A stretch of 25,310 nucleotides of DNA from JBMNUL01 sp050946255 (GTDB lineage Bacteria; Actinomycetota; Coriobacteriia; Coriobacteriales; CADBOM01): NCBI GenBank assembly GCA_050946255.1, contig JBMNUL010000016.1:1-25310 (forward strand), in the 5' to 3' direction. Made by a program: the position numbers and the translations under genes. This document shows, in pieces, positions 13,356 to 21,391 of this stretch. Each line of letters begins with the position of its first letter. Positions within the stretch are counted from its first letter, which is position 1. A model generated the notes under the pieces. It was not told where the DNA came from. It did not search any database and was given only the letters and a program-made list of their open reading frames with translations.

Positions 13356-15086
13356 ATGGAGCCTCGGGGTAATAGCAGTTCTGCCAGCGTTGCCACCTCA
13401 AACGGAGGCAAGAAACGCAGCTCCGTGGACGTCAAGTTCAAGAGGGTCTGGCTGATCATCGGCATCGGCGTGATCGTCGTTGCCGTTGCCTTCGCCATAG
13501 GCAGCATCGCCGATGCGATCTGGGCGATCATAGTTGCCGCCCTCGTCGTATTCATCTTCAAGAACCTGGTGGAGAAACTGCAGAAACGTGGGATTCCCAG
13601 GGCAGTTTCATCGGCTGTGCTCGTGATCCTTCTGGCGTTGGTGATCATCGCCATTCTCGTCAGCTTCGTCCCGATGATCCAGCAGCAGGTCAGCGACCTG
13701 GTCAACCAGCTGCCCACCTATATCGATCAGCTGCAGACATGGTTGAACGAATTTACCTCGAGCAATTCCGATTCATCCACTGGGTCCACCGCACCGAGCA
13801 TCATGACCGTCATCTCCGACATGCTCGGGAACCTCTCCAACAGCACCGACCAAGACCTCGCGGGAAACATATACAAGATGGGAGTCTCCGCGATAAGCGT
13901 GATCGTCTATGGGGTGACGGCGTTCATCGTGGCATTTTGGGTGCTCCTCGACTACAACAAGATCGCCTCTGAGATCCACGCCCTGTCTGGTAGGACGGTG
14001 AACTGGTATGTCACGCTCTTCGCGACGATCCTCTCCAGGGTCTTTGGCGGATACATCAAGGGCACGATCATCGGGGCGATCATCATCGCGATAATCAGCG
14101 GAATCGGGTACTTCCTGATAGGCTTGCCCTACCCTGTGGTGCTGGGACTTCTCGCCGGGATGATGTCGATCGTTCCCTATATTGGTCCGATCATCACGAC
14201 GATCATCGTTGCCCTGCTGGGCCTTTTCGTGAGCCCCATCGCCGCAATCCTCTCTATTTTCATCAGCGTGCTGGTCCCGTGGCTGATCGGGTCGTTCGTG
14301 TCACCGAGGGTGATGTCGGCGACTGTGAATCTGCATCCTGCCATCTCCCTTGTCTCCATCATCATCGGTGGAATCCTCGGAGGGCCAGGCGGGATGATCC
14401 TCGCGATTCCTGTAGTCGCCACGATAAAATGCATCTTCATTTTCTTCTTCGAGGCCATGACCGGAAGACAGCTCGTCACAGAGAACGGGGCTCTCTTCAT
14501 GGGGCATCCGTCGGATCCCATCGACCCGGTCTTCGACTGCACAGACGGCTTCATTTCCAGAGACGACCTCTCGGTCAAAGTCGACGTGACCCAATCCAAG
14601 GTCAAATCTTCGGGTCCTGTCGCTACCCGCAAGTTCACCACCGTGATGCGAGATATCACGCATCCGGTTCCGAGCTCGGCCTCGGGTGGGGAGGCAGATG
14701 TCCCATCTGAGGCTGGAGCCGGGGGCTCGGATTCTATGGAACCCGGCGCCGCACCCGATGTGGGAGACGCCGCCGCACCCGGCGCGGAACCCGACTCTGA
14801 GCCCGATATGGGAGACGCCGGCGCACCCGGCTCAGAGCCCGAAGCTGGAGACGCCGCCGCACCCGTTGCGGAACCCGGCGCTCAGCCCGATGTTGAAGAC
14901 GCCGCCGCACCCGGCGCGGAACCCGGCTCCGAGCCCGAGGTGGGAGACTTCGGCACACCCGGCGCCGCACCCGGCTCCGAGTCCGATGTGGAAGACTCCG
15001 CCGCATCCCCCACGGAAGACAATGCTGCATCCGCTGCAGAACCCGATGCCGCCTCCGATGAAGGGAACGGGCCCGGTGGTGAATAG
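13356..15086 (+). CDS. AI-2E family permease with Ala/Pro/acidic repeat tail
   Basis: This 576-residue membrane protein belongs to the AI-2E transporter (PerM-like) family. After a short polar N-terminus come two helices (about 30-70), a third with LVILLALVIIAILVSFVPMI, a soluble loop, and the C-terminal helical block with GGYIKGTIIGAIIIAIISGI and GLLAGMMSIVPYIGPIIT. The core ends near residue 390. A tail of about 185 residues follows, with tandem 16-residue units such as PDVGDAAAPGAE, rich in Ala, Pro, Asp and Glu. Such tails are not part of the family core. The start at 13356 has only a poor ribosome site (GAAAG), 23 bases after the previous gene, so coupling is plausible. Members export signals, ions or unknown solutes; the substrate here cannot be told. 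Confidence 0.85.
   Translation: MEPRGNSSSASVATSNGGKKRSSVDVKFKRVWLIIGIGVIVVAVAFAIGSIADAIWAIIVAALVVFIFKNLVEKLQKRGIPRAVSSAVLVILLALVIIAILVSFVPMIQQQVSDLVNQLPTYIDQLQTWLNEFTSSNSDSSTGSTAPSIMTVISDMLGNLSNSTDQDLAGNIYKMGVSAISVIVYGVTAFIVAFWVLLDYNKIASEIHALSGRTVNWYVTLFATILSRVFGGYIKGTIIGAIIIAIISGIGYFLIGLPYPVVLGLLAGMMSIVPYIGPIITTIIVALLGLFVSPIAAILSIFISVLVPWLIGSFVSPRVMSATVNLHPAISLVSIIIGGILGGPGGMILAIPVVATIKCIFIFFFEAMTGRQLVTENGALFMGHPSDPIDPVFDCTDGFISRDDLSVKVDVTQSKVKSSGPVATRKFTTVMRDITHPVPSSASGGEADVPSEAGAGGSDSMEPGAAPDVGDAAAPGAEPDSEPDMGDAGAPGSEPEAGDAAAPVAEPGAQPDVEDAAAPGAEPGSEPEVGDFGTPGAAPGSESDVEDSAASPTEDNAASAAEPDAASDEGNGPGGE
14754..15020 (+). repeat. 48-bp in-frame tandem repeats in the permease tail
   Basis: Five units starting with Pro-(Asp/Glu) run from 14754 to about 14981 and encode 16, 12, 16, 16 and 16 residues on the plan PDVGDAAAPGAEPGSE. 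A diverged sixth unit begins SDVED. The DNA is also repetitive (GACGCCGCCGCACCC recurs), so copy number is likely to vary between strains. Confidence 0.85.
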
Positions 15087-15137
15087 CCGTTAACGCTCAG
15101 CATCGGCTCGCTTCCCTCATATCTCATCCGGTTGTTC

Positions 15138-15143
15138 TAAAAT
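15138..15143 (+). promoter_or_regulatory. Possible -10 box of alaS
   Basis: TAAAAT lies 53 bases before the GTG start, in the AT-richest part of the 109-base gap. No good -35 is visible. A GTTTGGAA motif copy (15149-15156) begins where transcription would start. Confidence 0.3.
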
Positions 15144-15195
15144 ACTTTGTTTGGAAATTGGAGTTTCTATCTTCTATCAGATTGCGGGGAATCAA

Positions 15196-17817
15196 GTGAA
15201 AAGTTCCGAGATTCGCGAAGAGTACCTCAAGTTCTTCGAATCCAAGGGTTGCAAGCGCATGCCATCGTCGTCGTTGATCCCAGACGACCCGTCGATGTTG
15301 CTCACCTCAGCCGGAATGGTCCAGTTCAAGCCATATTTCCTCCAGCAGAAGCAGCTGGACCCGGCTTACATCGGTGCCACCACTTGCCAGAAGTGCCTCC
15401 GCACTTCCGACATCGAGAACATCGGGGTCACGGGGAGGCACCTCTCGTTTTTCGAGATGCTCGGAAACTTCTCCTTTGGAAGGTACTTCAAGAAGGAGAT
15501 GTGCGCCTGGGCATACGAGTTCACCCGCGATGTCCTCAAGTTCCCGATGGAGAAGATCTACTTCTCCGTTTACGAAGAGGACGAGGAGACCGTGGAAATC
15601 TGGAAGAGCATCGGCGTTCCAGAGGACCACATAGTGCGCCTCGGTGCAGACGACAACTTCTGGCTCGCTGGCGAGACTGGACCTTGCGGGCCATGCTCCG
15701 AGCTCTATTACGATCAGGGCGAGGAGTACGGTTGCGGCAGGCCAGATTGCGCTCCGGGTTGCGATTGCGACAGGTACATCGAGTTCTGGAACTGCGTCTT
15801 CACTCAGTACGACCGTCAGGAAGACGGCAGCATGGTCCCGCTGCCCTACAAGAACATCGACACCGGCATGGGGCTCGAGCGCGTTGCCGCCCTTTCCCAG
15901 GGCAAGCCCACCAACTACGAGTCCGATATCCTCTGGTCTCTGATCCAGCTGGCCGAACAGCTCTCCGGAAAGAAGTACGGCGAGTCCAAGCGCGACGATA
16001 TGGCGATGAGGATCATCGCCGACCACAGCCGTGCGGTCACCTTCATGATCGCAGACGGAATCCTCCCCTCCAACGAGGGACGCGGATATGTGCTCCGCCG
16101 CCTGCTCCGCCGTGCAGTTCGCTACGGGCATCTGTTGGGCATCGAGGGGGCGTTCCTCCAGAAGTTCGTCGACGAGGTGGAAAACCTGATGGGCCATGCA
16201 TATCCGGAGGTCCAGGAGAACATGGGGCTCATCAAGGGCGTCGTCGCGGCAGAGGAGGAGAGGTTCCTGCAGACACTCGCAAGGGGAGAGGAATTCCTCG
16301 CAGACGCCATCTCGATGCTAGATGGCAAGGTTCTTCCCGGAGATGTCGCGTTCACCCTCCACGACACATATGGATTCCCGATCGACATCACAATCGAGAT
16401 CTGCAAGGAGCAGGGCATCGATGTGGACGAGGAGGAGTTCGGCAAGCTCATGGAAGAGCAGCGCGAACGTGCCCGTAGCCACATCAAGGGAGATGCCTGG
16501 GGAATGTACGGCGGAGTCTACGCCGACATCGCCAAGCAGATCGAGCCAACTGTGTTCGATGGGTATGAGAAAAACGAGAGCGAGGGCAAGGTCCTGGCCA
16601 TTGTATCCAATGGCGAGCAGGTCTCGACCGTCACTGCCCCAGCCAACGACGTCGAGGTCTTCCTCGACAAGACTTCCTTCTATGGGGAGATGGGAGGCCA
16701 GGTTGGAGATACCGGCACGCTCGAATCCGATGGGATGAGATTCGAGGTCACCGATGCAACGTATCCCGAAAAGGGAATCATCTCCCACAAGGGAAACCTC
16801 GCCAGCGGGACGATCAAGCTCGGCGATACCGTCGCCACCAAGATCGACGTTCCAAGGCGCGAGCGCATCCGCCGCAACCACACCGCCACCCATATCCTGC
16901 ACTACGCACTGCGTAAAGTTCTCGGCGACCACGTCAAGCAGGCTGGCTCCCTTGTCGCTCCCAACAGGCTGAGGTTCGACTTCACCCACTTCGAGGCGAT
17001 GACACCCGAGCAGGTCGAAGAGGTGGAGAGGATCGTCAACCAGCTCATCATGGAAAACCATCCGGTGGGCTATTACGAGACCACCCTCGACGATGCGAGG
17101 CAGAAGGGCGTCACGGCGCTCTTTGGCGAGAAGTACGGAGATATCGTGAGGGTCGTTGAGTGCGGCGAGTTCTCCAAGGAGCTCTGCGGAGGAACCCATG
17201 TCCGCGCGACTTCCGAGATCGGACTTCTGAAGATCGTCTCCGAATCCTCTGTGGGTTCGAACACCAGGAGAATCGAGGCTGTCACCAGCTTCGACGCATA
17301 CGATTACGTGAACTCCCGTCTCGCCGTTCTCGACGAGGCAGCATCTGTGCTCAAGGTCCAGCCCGCGAAGGTTGCGGAGCGAGTTGCCGCCGACGCCGCG
17401 AAGATCCGCGAGATCGAGAAGGCGGCCAAGAAGAGGGAGAAGGCCGCATCTGGGGACGCCATCGAGCGCGCCCTCGTGTCCAAGACCGCGGTCGAGGCCC
17501 CGTATCCTCTGGAATTCGCGAAGTTCGATGGTGCCAACATGAACCAGCTGAAGTCCTATTGGGACGGGCTCAAGACGAAGGCCGGAGGCGCCTATGCCCT
17601 GGTCTGCGCCTCCAAGTCCGGAGACGGTGCGATGTTGATTGCCGCTGGAAACGATGCCGCCGTCGAGGCTGGCTTCGATGCCGGCAAGGTCATCAAGGAG
17701 ATCGCCCCGCTCGTGAACGGACGCGGCGGTGGAAAGCCGAAGATGGCCCAGGCAGGAGGCAAGGACGCTTCCGGAATCGACAAGATCGAGGATACCCTCG
17801 CACGTATTTTCGGCTAG
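15196..17817 (+). CDS. alaS: Alanine--tRNA ligase
   Basis: AlaRS charges tRNAAla and edits Ser- and Gly-tRNAAla. GTG 15196 is chosen because GCGGGGA at 15184-15190 is 5 bases upstream and the protein then begins with the family pattern SSEIREEYLKFFESKGC. The in-frame ATG at 15151 would add 15 odd residues. The 873 residues match the usual length. Class II core: FFEMLGNFSFGRYFKKE, WLAGETGPCGPCSELYYD and the GMGLERVAAL motif 3. The editing site has HTATH (about residue 566) and CGGTH. A Lys/Ala-rich coiled coil leads to the C-terminal DHHA1 domain with NGRGGGKPKMAQAGG. It is followed after 27 bases by ruvX, a common order in Gram-positives. Confidence 0.98.
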   Translation: MKSSEIREEYLKFFESKGCKRMPSSSLIPDDPSMLLTSAGMVQFKPYFLQQKQLDPAYIGATTCQKCLRTSDIENIGVTGRHLSFFEMLGNFSFGRYFKKEMCAWAYEFTRDVLKFPMEKIYFSVYEEDEETVEIWKSIGVPEDHIVRLGADDNFWLAGETGPCGPCSELYYDQGEEYGCGRPDCAPGCDCDRYIEFWNCVFTQYDRQEDGSMVPLPYKNIDTGMGLERVAALSQGKPTNYESDILWSLIQLAEQLSGKKYGESKRDDMAMRIIADHSRAVTFMIADGILPSNEGRGYVLRRLLRRAVRYGHLLGIEGAFLQKFVDEVENLMGHAYPEVQENMGLIKGVVAAEEERFLQTLARGEEFLADAISMLDGKVLPGDVAFTLHDTYGFPIDITIEICKEQGIDVDEEEFGKLMEEQRERARSHIKGDAWGMYGGVYADIAKQIEPTVFDGYEKNESEGKVLAIVSNGEQVSTVTAPANDVEVFLDKTSFYGEMGGQVGDTGTLESDGMRFEVTDATYPEKGIISHKGNLASGTIKLGDTVATKIDVPRRERIRRNHTATHILHYALRKVLGDHVKQAGSLVAPNRLRFDFTHFEAMTPEQVEEVERIVNQLIMENHPVGYYETTLDDARQKGVTALFGEKYGDIVRVVECGEFSKELCGGTHVRATSEIGLLKIVSESSVGSNTRRIEAVTSFDAYDYVNSRLAVLDEAASVLKVQPAKVAERVAADAAKIREIEKAAKKREKAASGDAIERALVSKTAVEAPYPLEFAKFDGANMNQLKSYWDGLKTKAGGAYALVCASKSGDGAMLIAAGNDAAVEAGFDAGKVIKEIAPLVNGRGGGKPKMAQAGGKDASGIDKIEDTLARIFG

Positions 17818-17844
17818 AGAAAGCATCTCGGTATTGGAGAACGC

Positions 17845-18255
17845 ATGAGGATCTTGGCCTTGGACATTGGCAGGAAGCGCACGGGCATTGCCGCCACCGA
17901 CGCAACCGGGACGATAGCCAGCCCAGTGAAGGTTCTTCCCTCCAACGAGGTCTTTGACAACGCCAAGACCTTCAGAAGGGTCATCGAGGACTACGAGCCG
18001 GAGCTCCTAGTGGTGGGGCTTCCAGTTTCGTTGGACGGAAACGAGAACGACCATGCCAAGTGGGTCAGAGAGGTGGCCGACAAGATTTCAGCTGCAACGT
18101 CTATTCCCGTGGAGTTTCAGGATGAACGGCTCACCTCCAGCGAGGCAAAGAGGATAATGAGGGATGAGGGGCTTTCCGAGCGTGATATGCGCGGTAAGCT
18201 AGACATGGTTGCAGCCTCTCTGATACTCGAGGCCTACATCGACGGCAATAGATGA
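17845..18255 (+). CDS. ruvX: Putative pre-16S rRNA nuclease / RuvC-like resolvase YqgF
   Basis: YqgF (RuvX) is a small RNase H-fold nuclease linked to 16S rRNA 5' maturation and proposed as a Holliday-junction resolvase. The 136 residues have the family N-terminus RILALDIGRKRTGIA with the first acidic site residue, VVGLPVSLDGNE, then DERLTSSEAKRIM, and the closing DMVAASLILEAYID with the last catalytic Asp. TTGGAG lies 6 bases before the ATG. It sits between alaS and mltG, as in many firmicutes and actinomycetes, and is probably read from the alaS promoter. Confidence 0.95.
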   Translation: MRILALDIGRKRTGIAATDATGTIASPVKVLPSNEVFDNAKTFRRVIEDYEPELLVVGLPVSLDGNENDHAKWVREVADKISAATSIPVEFQDERLTSSEAKRIMRDEGLSERDMRGKLDMVAASLILEAYIDGNR

Positions 18256-18339
18256 TGCGGATGCAAGACCGCGCTGGCCTTACAAGCTTGCAGCCTGGGT
18301 TTGGAATGCGAGGACGACTTCAGGCGAATTAGGAGAGCT

Positions 18340-19572
18340 ATGGCTCGAAGGATGTTCAAAAACAATCGCAAGTACAACTCCGAAGTCGGGGGAGCGCATG
18401 TGAAGAAGAATCCCACGCGCGATGTTCCGTATTACGAGAAAAACCGCTCTCGCATGGGGCAGCTTCAGGGGAGGTCTGTCCACCGCAAGGCCACCAACAT
18501 GTTCTCCCAGTACGACACCTCTGCAATCGAGCCGAAGAAAAGCCATGTGGGGAGAAACATCGCGATTGTGGTGATCATAATCGTGGTCGTGGTAGCAGCG
18601 CTTCTGTTCCTCAACTCGAAGTTCTACTTCTTCGGCGCCCCAACTCGTACCGATGTGGCGGCGGGCCAGAGCGTCGAGGTGACGATTCAAGATGGCGCGA
18701 CGACTTCTGAGATAGCCTCGATCCTCTACGCTTCCGGAGTGATCTCCGACGAGGGATATTTCAAGCACGTTGTGAGCGACAAGGGAGTTGAAAGCCAGCT
18801 CCGACCTGGAACATACGAGCTCACCACCCTCATGGACACCGACACGCTGATAGACACCCTGCTCGCTGGACCCCAGTTCTATGGCACCAAGCTGGTGATT
18901 CCAGAGGGGCAAACGCTCGATGAGACTGCCAGCACCGTGGAGAGCACTCTCGGCATCAAGTCGGATGATTTCTTGAAGCTGGCCGGCTCTGCCGACAAAT
19001 ATGCCTCGGACTATCCGTTCCTGAGCGATGCCTACGACAATTCCCTGGAGGGTTATCTCTTTCCAAAGACATACGACGTGCCGGATGGTGCCACGGCAGA
19101 CGATGTGATCCGCATGATGCTCGACCAGTTCCAGGCCGAGATCGAAAGCGCCGGGATCTCGACTGACGGCGCAAATGGAATGACTCTCGCCCAGCTGATC
19201 ACGATAGCCTCGATGATCGAGGGGGAGACCGCAAAATCAGATGAGATGTCGAAGGTCGCATCGGTTATCTACAACAGGCTCGACAACGACATGCCGTTGC
19301 AAATCGATGCCACTGTGATCTATGCGCTGGGAGATTCCTACAAGGGCGGGAGCCTCACATACGATGACCTCAAGGTGGACAGCCCTTACAACACTTACGA
19401 GAACACGGGCCTTCCTCCAGGGCCGATCTGCTCTCCTGGAATCGAGACGATCAAGGCGGCCGCCAACCCATCTGACACCAGCTACCTCTACTATCTCGTC
19501 ACCGACGACAACGGGACCCACTCGTTCTTCGACAACTACGACGATTTCCTCTCTGCCAAGAACTCGAGATAG
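18340..19572 (+). CDS. mltG: Endolytic murein transglycosylase MltG
   Basis: MltG is a membrane-bound lytic transglycosylase that cuts new glycan strands and so ends their growth. The 410-residue protein has a basic, disordered cytoplasmic N-terminus of about 68 residues, longer than in E. coli, one membrane helix (about 70-93, Ile/Val-rich), a LysM-like part with EVTIQDGATTSEIASILYASG, and the YceG catalytic domain. In that domain IASMIEGET carries the conserved catalytic Glu region, followed by SVIYNRLDNDMPLQIDATV and YNTYENTGLPPGPICSPG. ATG 18340 is chosen because AGGAG at 18331-18335 is 4 bases upstream; the open frame back to 18301 lacks a site. A GTTTGGAA copy at 18299-18306 lies just before it. 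Confidence 0.95.
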   Translation: MARRMFKNNRKYNSEVGGAHVKKNPTRDVPYYEKNRSRMGQLQGRSVHRKATNMFSQYDTSAIEPKKSHVGRNIAIVVIIIVVVVAALLFLNSKFYFFGAPTRTDVAAGQSVEVTIQDGATTSEIASILYASGVISDEGYFKHVVSDKGVESQLRPGTYELTTLMDTDTLIDTLLAGPQFYGTKLVIPEGQTLDETASTVESTLGIKSDDFLKLAGSADKYASDYPFLSDAYDNSLEGYLFPKTYDVPDGATADDVIRMMLDQFQAEIESAGISTDGANGMTLAQLITIASMIEGETAKSDEMSKVASVIYNRLDNDMPLQIDATVIYALGDSYKGGSLTYDDLKVDSPYNTYENTGLPPGPICSPGIETIKAAANPSDTSYLYYLVTDDNGTHSFFDNYDDFLSAKNSR

Positions 19573-19590
19573 GCAGGGCGGTTAAATCCC

Positions 19591-20088
19591 ATGGCGCTCT
19601 TCAAACCAGATGAATATCTCTCGTCTATCGACAAGATCGATTTGGATGAACTGGCATCTTCTGGAATCAGGTGCCTGTTCGTGGACATCGACAACACCCT
19701 GCGCCCAAGGGATACCCGTGTAGTGCCCAAGCCCGCACTGGAATGGCTGGATGCAGCCGGCGAGGCGGGAATCGGCGTGATGTTGGTATCCAACAACTGG
19801 CATGCATCGGCGCTCTCCTTTGCCGAGAGCCTCGGGCTTCCGGTCATCCACAAGGCCATGAAGCCCCTTCCGTTCGCTTATATGATCGCGATGAGGCGAA
19901 TGGGCGTGGGCAGGCGTGAGTCCGCTGCCGTTGGGGACCAGCTCCTGACAGACATCCTCGGTGCGCACCTATGCGGGATGAAGGCGATTATGGTCGAGCC
20001 GCAGACCAGTGTGGATCTCAAGCACACTGCCGTGATGAGGAAAATCGAGCGGGCGCTTCTCGGCGGGGATATGAAGCCTTCGAGGTAA
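19591..20088 (+). CDS. YqeG family HAD IIIA-type phosphatase
   Basis: This 165-residue protein belongs to the YqeG branch of HAD phosphatases. Motif I is FVDIDNTL (Asp32 and Asp34), motif II VSNN, then KPLPFAYMIAMRRMG and motif III VGDQLLTDILGA. The conserved end of the family, with GMKAIMVEPQTS, is also present. The substrate is unknown; YqeG lies in a cluster with aroE and ribosome assembly genes in Bacillus, and here also directly precedes aroE. It follows mltG after 18 bases with only a weak ribosome site, so translation may be coupled. Confidence 0.9.
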   Translation: MALFKPDEYLSSIDKIDLDELASSGIRCLFVDIDNTLRPRDTRVVPKPALEWLDAAGEAGIGVMLVSNNWHASALSFAESLGLPVIHKAMKPLPFAYMIAMRRMGVGRRESAAVGDQLLTDILGAHLCGMKAIMVEPQTSVDLKHTAVMRKIERALLGGDMKPSR

Positions 20089-20389
20089 GGCGCCTGGAGT
20101 TTGGAAGATTATTCGTGTTGGCTGGGCTGCGGTGGTTTACAAACAGGGTCCAAGCAGCGGCAGCGCCACATTTTGGTTTTCACGTCGGAGCCGTTGATTT
20201 TTGGTTTCCAAACAGAATCCAACCTGCGGCAAACCAAGGCCATACGTGATGCTGACCCGCTGCTTAACCAGCGCAAAACCGCAGTTAAACCCCGAAAAAT
20301 CTCGAAGGACCTGCCCGTTTGCATATGCTATGCTCTTCCTGGATTTGGCCAGGCTGATGATTCAGGCCATCGATATTGGAGATGCCAAC
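20089..20389. other. Non-coding gap with diverged direct repeats before aroE
   Basis: This 301-base gap has no credible gene. It holds two 29-base near-repeats at 20134-20162 and 20203-20231 (24 of 29 bases equal; both contain CAAACAG and TCCAA), two copies of GTTTGGAA (20099-20106 on +, 20206-20213 on -), a small hairpin CGCTG/CAGCG at 20258-20273 and a weak -10-like TATGCT at 20328-20333. It is more AT-rich than the genes on either side. No intrinsic terminator for the upstream genes is evident. Confidence 0.6.
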
Positions 20390-21391
20390 ATGGATGAGAA
20401 GTTCAATGCGGGTGTGATCGGCTACCCGGTCGACCACTCGCTTTCGCCCAAGATCCACAATGCGGTCTATCAAGGTCTCGGGATTCCCTGGAGATACGGA
20501 AAGTTCAGTGCCCGTACCAGCGAAGACGTGGCAGAGGTCGTGGGTCGGGCTAGGGAGATCTGCTCTGCCGGTGAGGGCGGTTTCATTGGGTTCAACGTGA
20601 CAACTCCCCACAAGATCTTGGCAAGCCAGCTCTCGGACAGGGCGAATCCCTCGGCATATATCGTCGGGGGTGCCAACGTCATGACATTCTCCAACTCCGA
20701 TGGCAAGCTTGTTGTCAGTTGCGATACGACCGATGGCGAAGGAGCTTGCCGGGCCTTGGAGAATTCTGGGGCGCCAATTGAGGGATCCAGAGTTCTGATT
20801 TGCGGGACAGGTGCGGCGGCGCTCAGCATCATGGTCTCGGCCATGATGAGGGGAGCGCGAACTGTTCGGGTTGCGACGAGAAGCCCGGAGAGGGCGGGAC
20901 GGAAAATCTCCGGGATTCTGGACAGGGCTCAAAGTGCCTCTTCCGCCGGGATGTTGGAGAACTGGGGCTTCGGGGAGGATCGCAGGCCGGTGTCATGGAA
21001 GCCGTGCCCTGCATCAGATGTGGTCGTGGACTACGTAACTGCCGTGGCCAGCCTCGGCTCTTTCGACATTGTGGTCAACGGGACCCCGCTTGGCATGAAT
21101 GCCGGAGATGGCAGCCCGCTGGAGGGCGCTGTCTTCAGGGAGGGACAGACCGTCATGGACTGCGTTTACGCCCACGGTGCCACCAAGATCGTTGAGGACG
21201 CCCTCTCTGGAGGGGCGAGGGTGATGGATGGTCTCTCGATGCTGGTCGAGCAGGCTCTCATGACCATTGCGATCTGGATGGAGTCGGCGGGAAGACCTTT
21301 CTCGCCGGGAGATCCGCAGCTGTACGGTTTGCTCCGCGGCGCTGGGATCGACGTTCCCAATTCGGGAGCATCTGATAGCGGGGATGCCTAG
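20390..21391 (+). CDS. aroE: Shikimate dehydrogenase (NADP+)
   Basis: AroE reduces 3-dehydroshikimate to shikimate. ATG 20390 is chosen because GGAG at 20378-20381 lies 8 bases upstream and the protein then starts properly before VIGYPVDHSLSPKIHNAVY, which holds the SxSP substrate motif. GFNVTTPHK carries the catalytic Lys. The usual NTD motif reads DTTDGEG, keeping the catalytic Asp. The nucleotide-binding loop is GTGAAALS, and NGTPLGM follows. The protein is 333 residues, longer than the usual 270-290, through about 35 extra residues between about 163 and 226 (around SAGMLENWGFGEDRRP). Its last 8 bases overlap the next gene. AroE and not a quinate dehydrogenase is favoured by the aro cluster. 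Confidence 0.93.
   Translation: MDEKFNAGVIGYPVDHSLSPKIHNAVYQGLGIPWRYGKFSARTSEDVAEVVGRAREICSAGEGGFIGFNVTTPHKILASQLSDRANPSAYIVGGANVMTFSNSDGKLVVSCDTTDGEGACRALENSGAPIEGSRVLICGTGAAALSIMVSAMMRGARTVRVATRSPERAGRKISGILDRAQSASSAGMLENWGFGEDRRPVSWKPCPASDVVVDYVTAVASLGSFDIVVNGTPLGMNAGDGSPLEGAVFREGQTVMDCVYAHGATKIVEDALSGGARVMDGLSMLVEQALMTIAIWMESAGRPFSPGDPQLYGLLRGAGIDVPNSGASDSGDA

Noticed and set aside
15087..15195. T-box leader before alaS
   Set aside because: The gap is only 109 bases and lacks the T-box sequence and a terminator/antiterminator pair; the hisS and aspS gaps lack them too.
15147..16478. 443-codon + strand frame overlapping alaS
   Set aside because: It is an Arg/His/Pro-rich shifted frame of alaS, which is certain from its motifs.
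16318..17826. 502-codon open frame antisense to alaS
   Set aside because: It is a mirror of the strongly biased alaS codons; it has no family resemblance and no ribosome site.
20101..20397. Open frame in the yqeG-aroE gap
   Set aside because: It has no good ribosome site or family resemblance and consists of the diverged repeats and the aroE leader.
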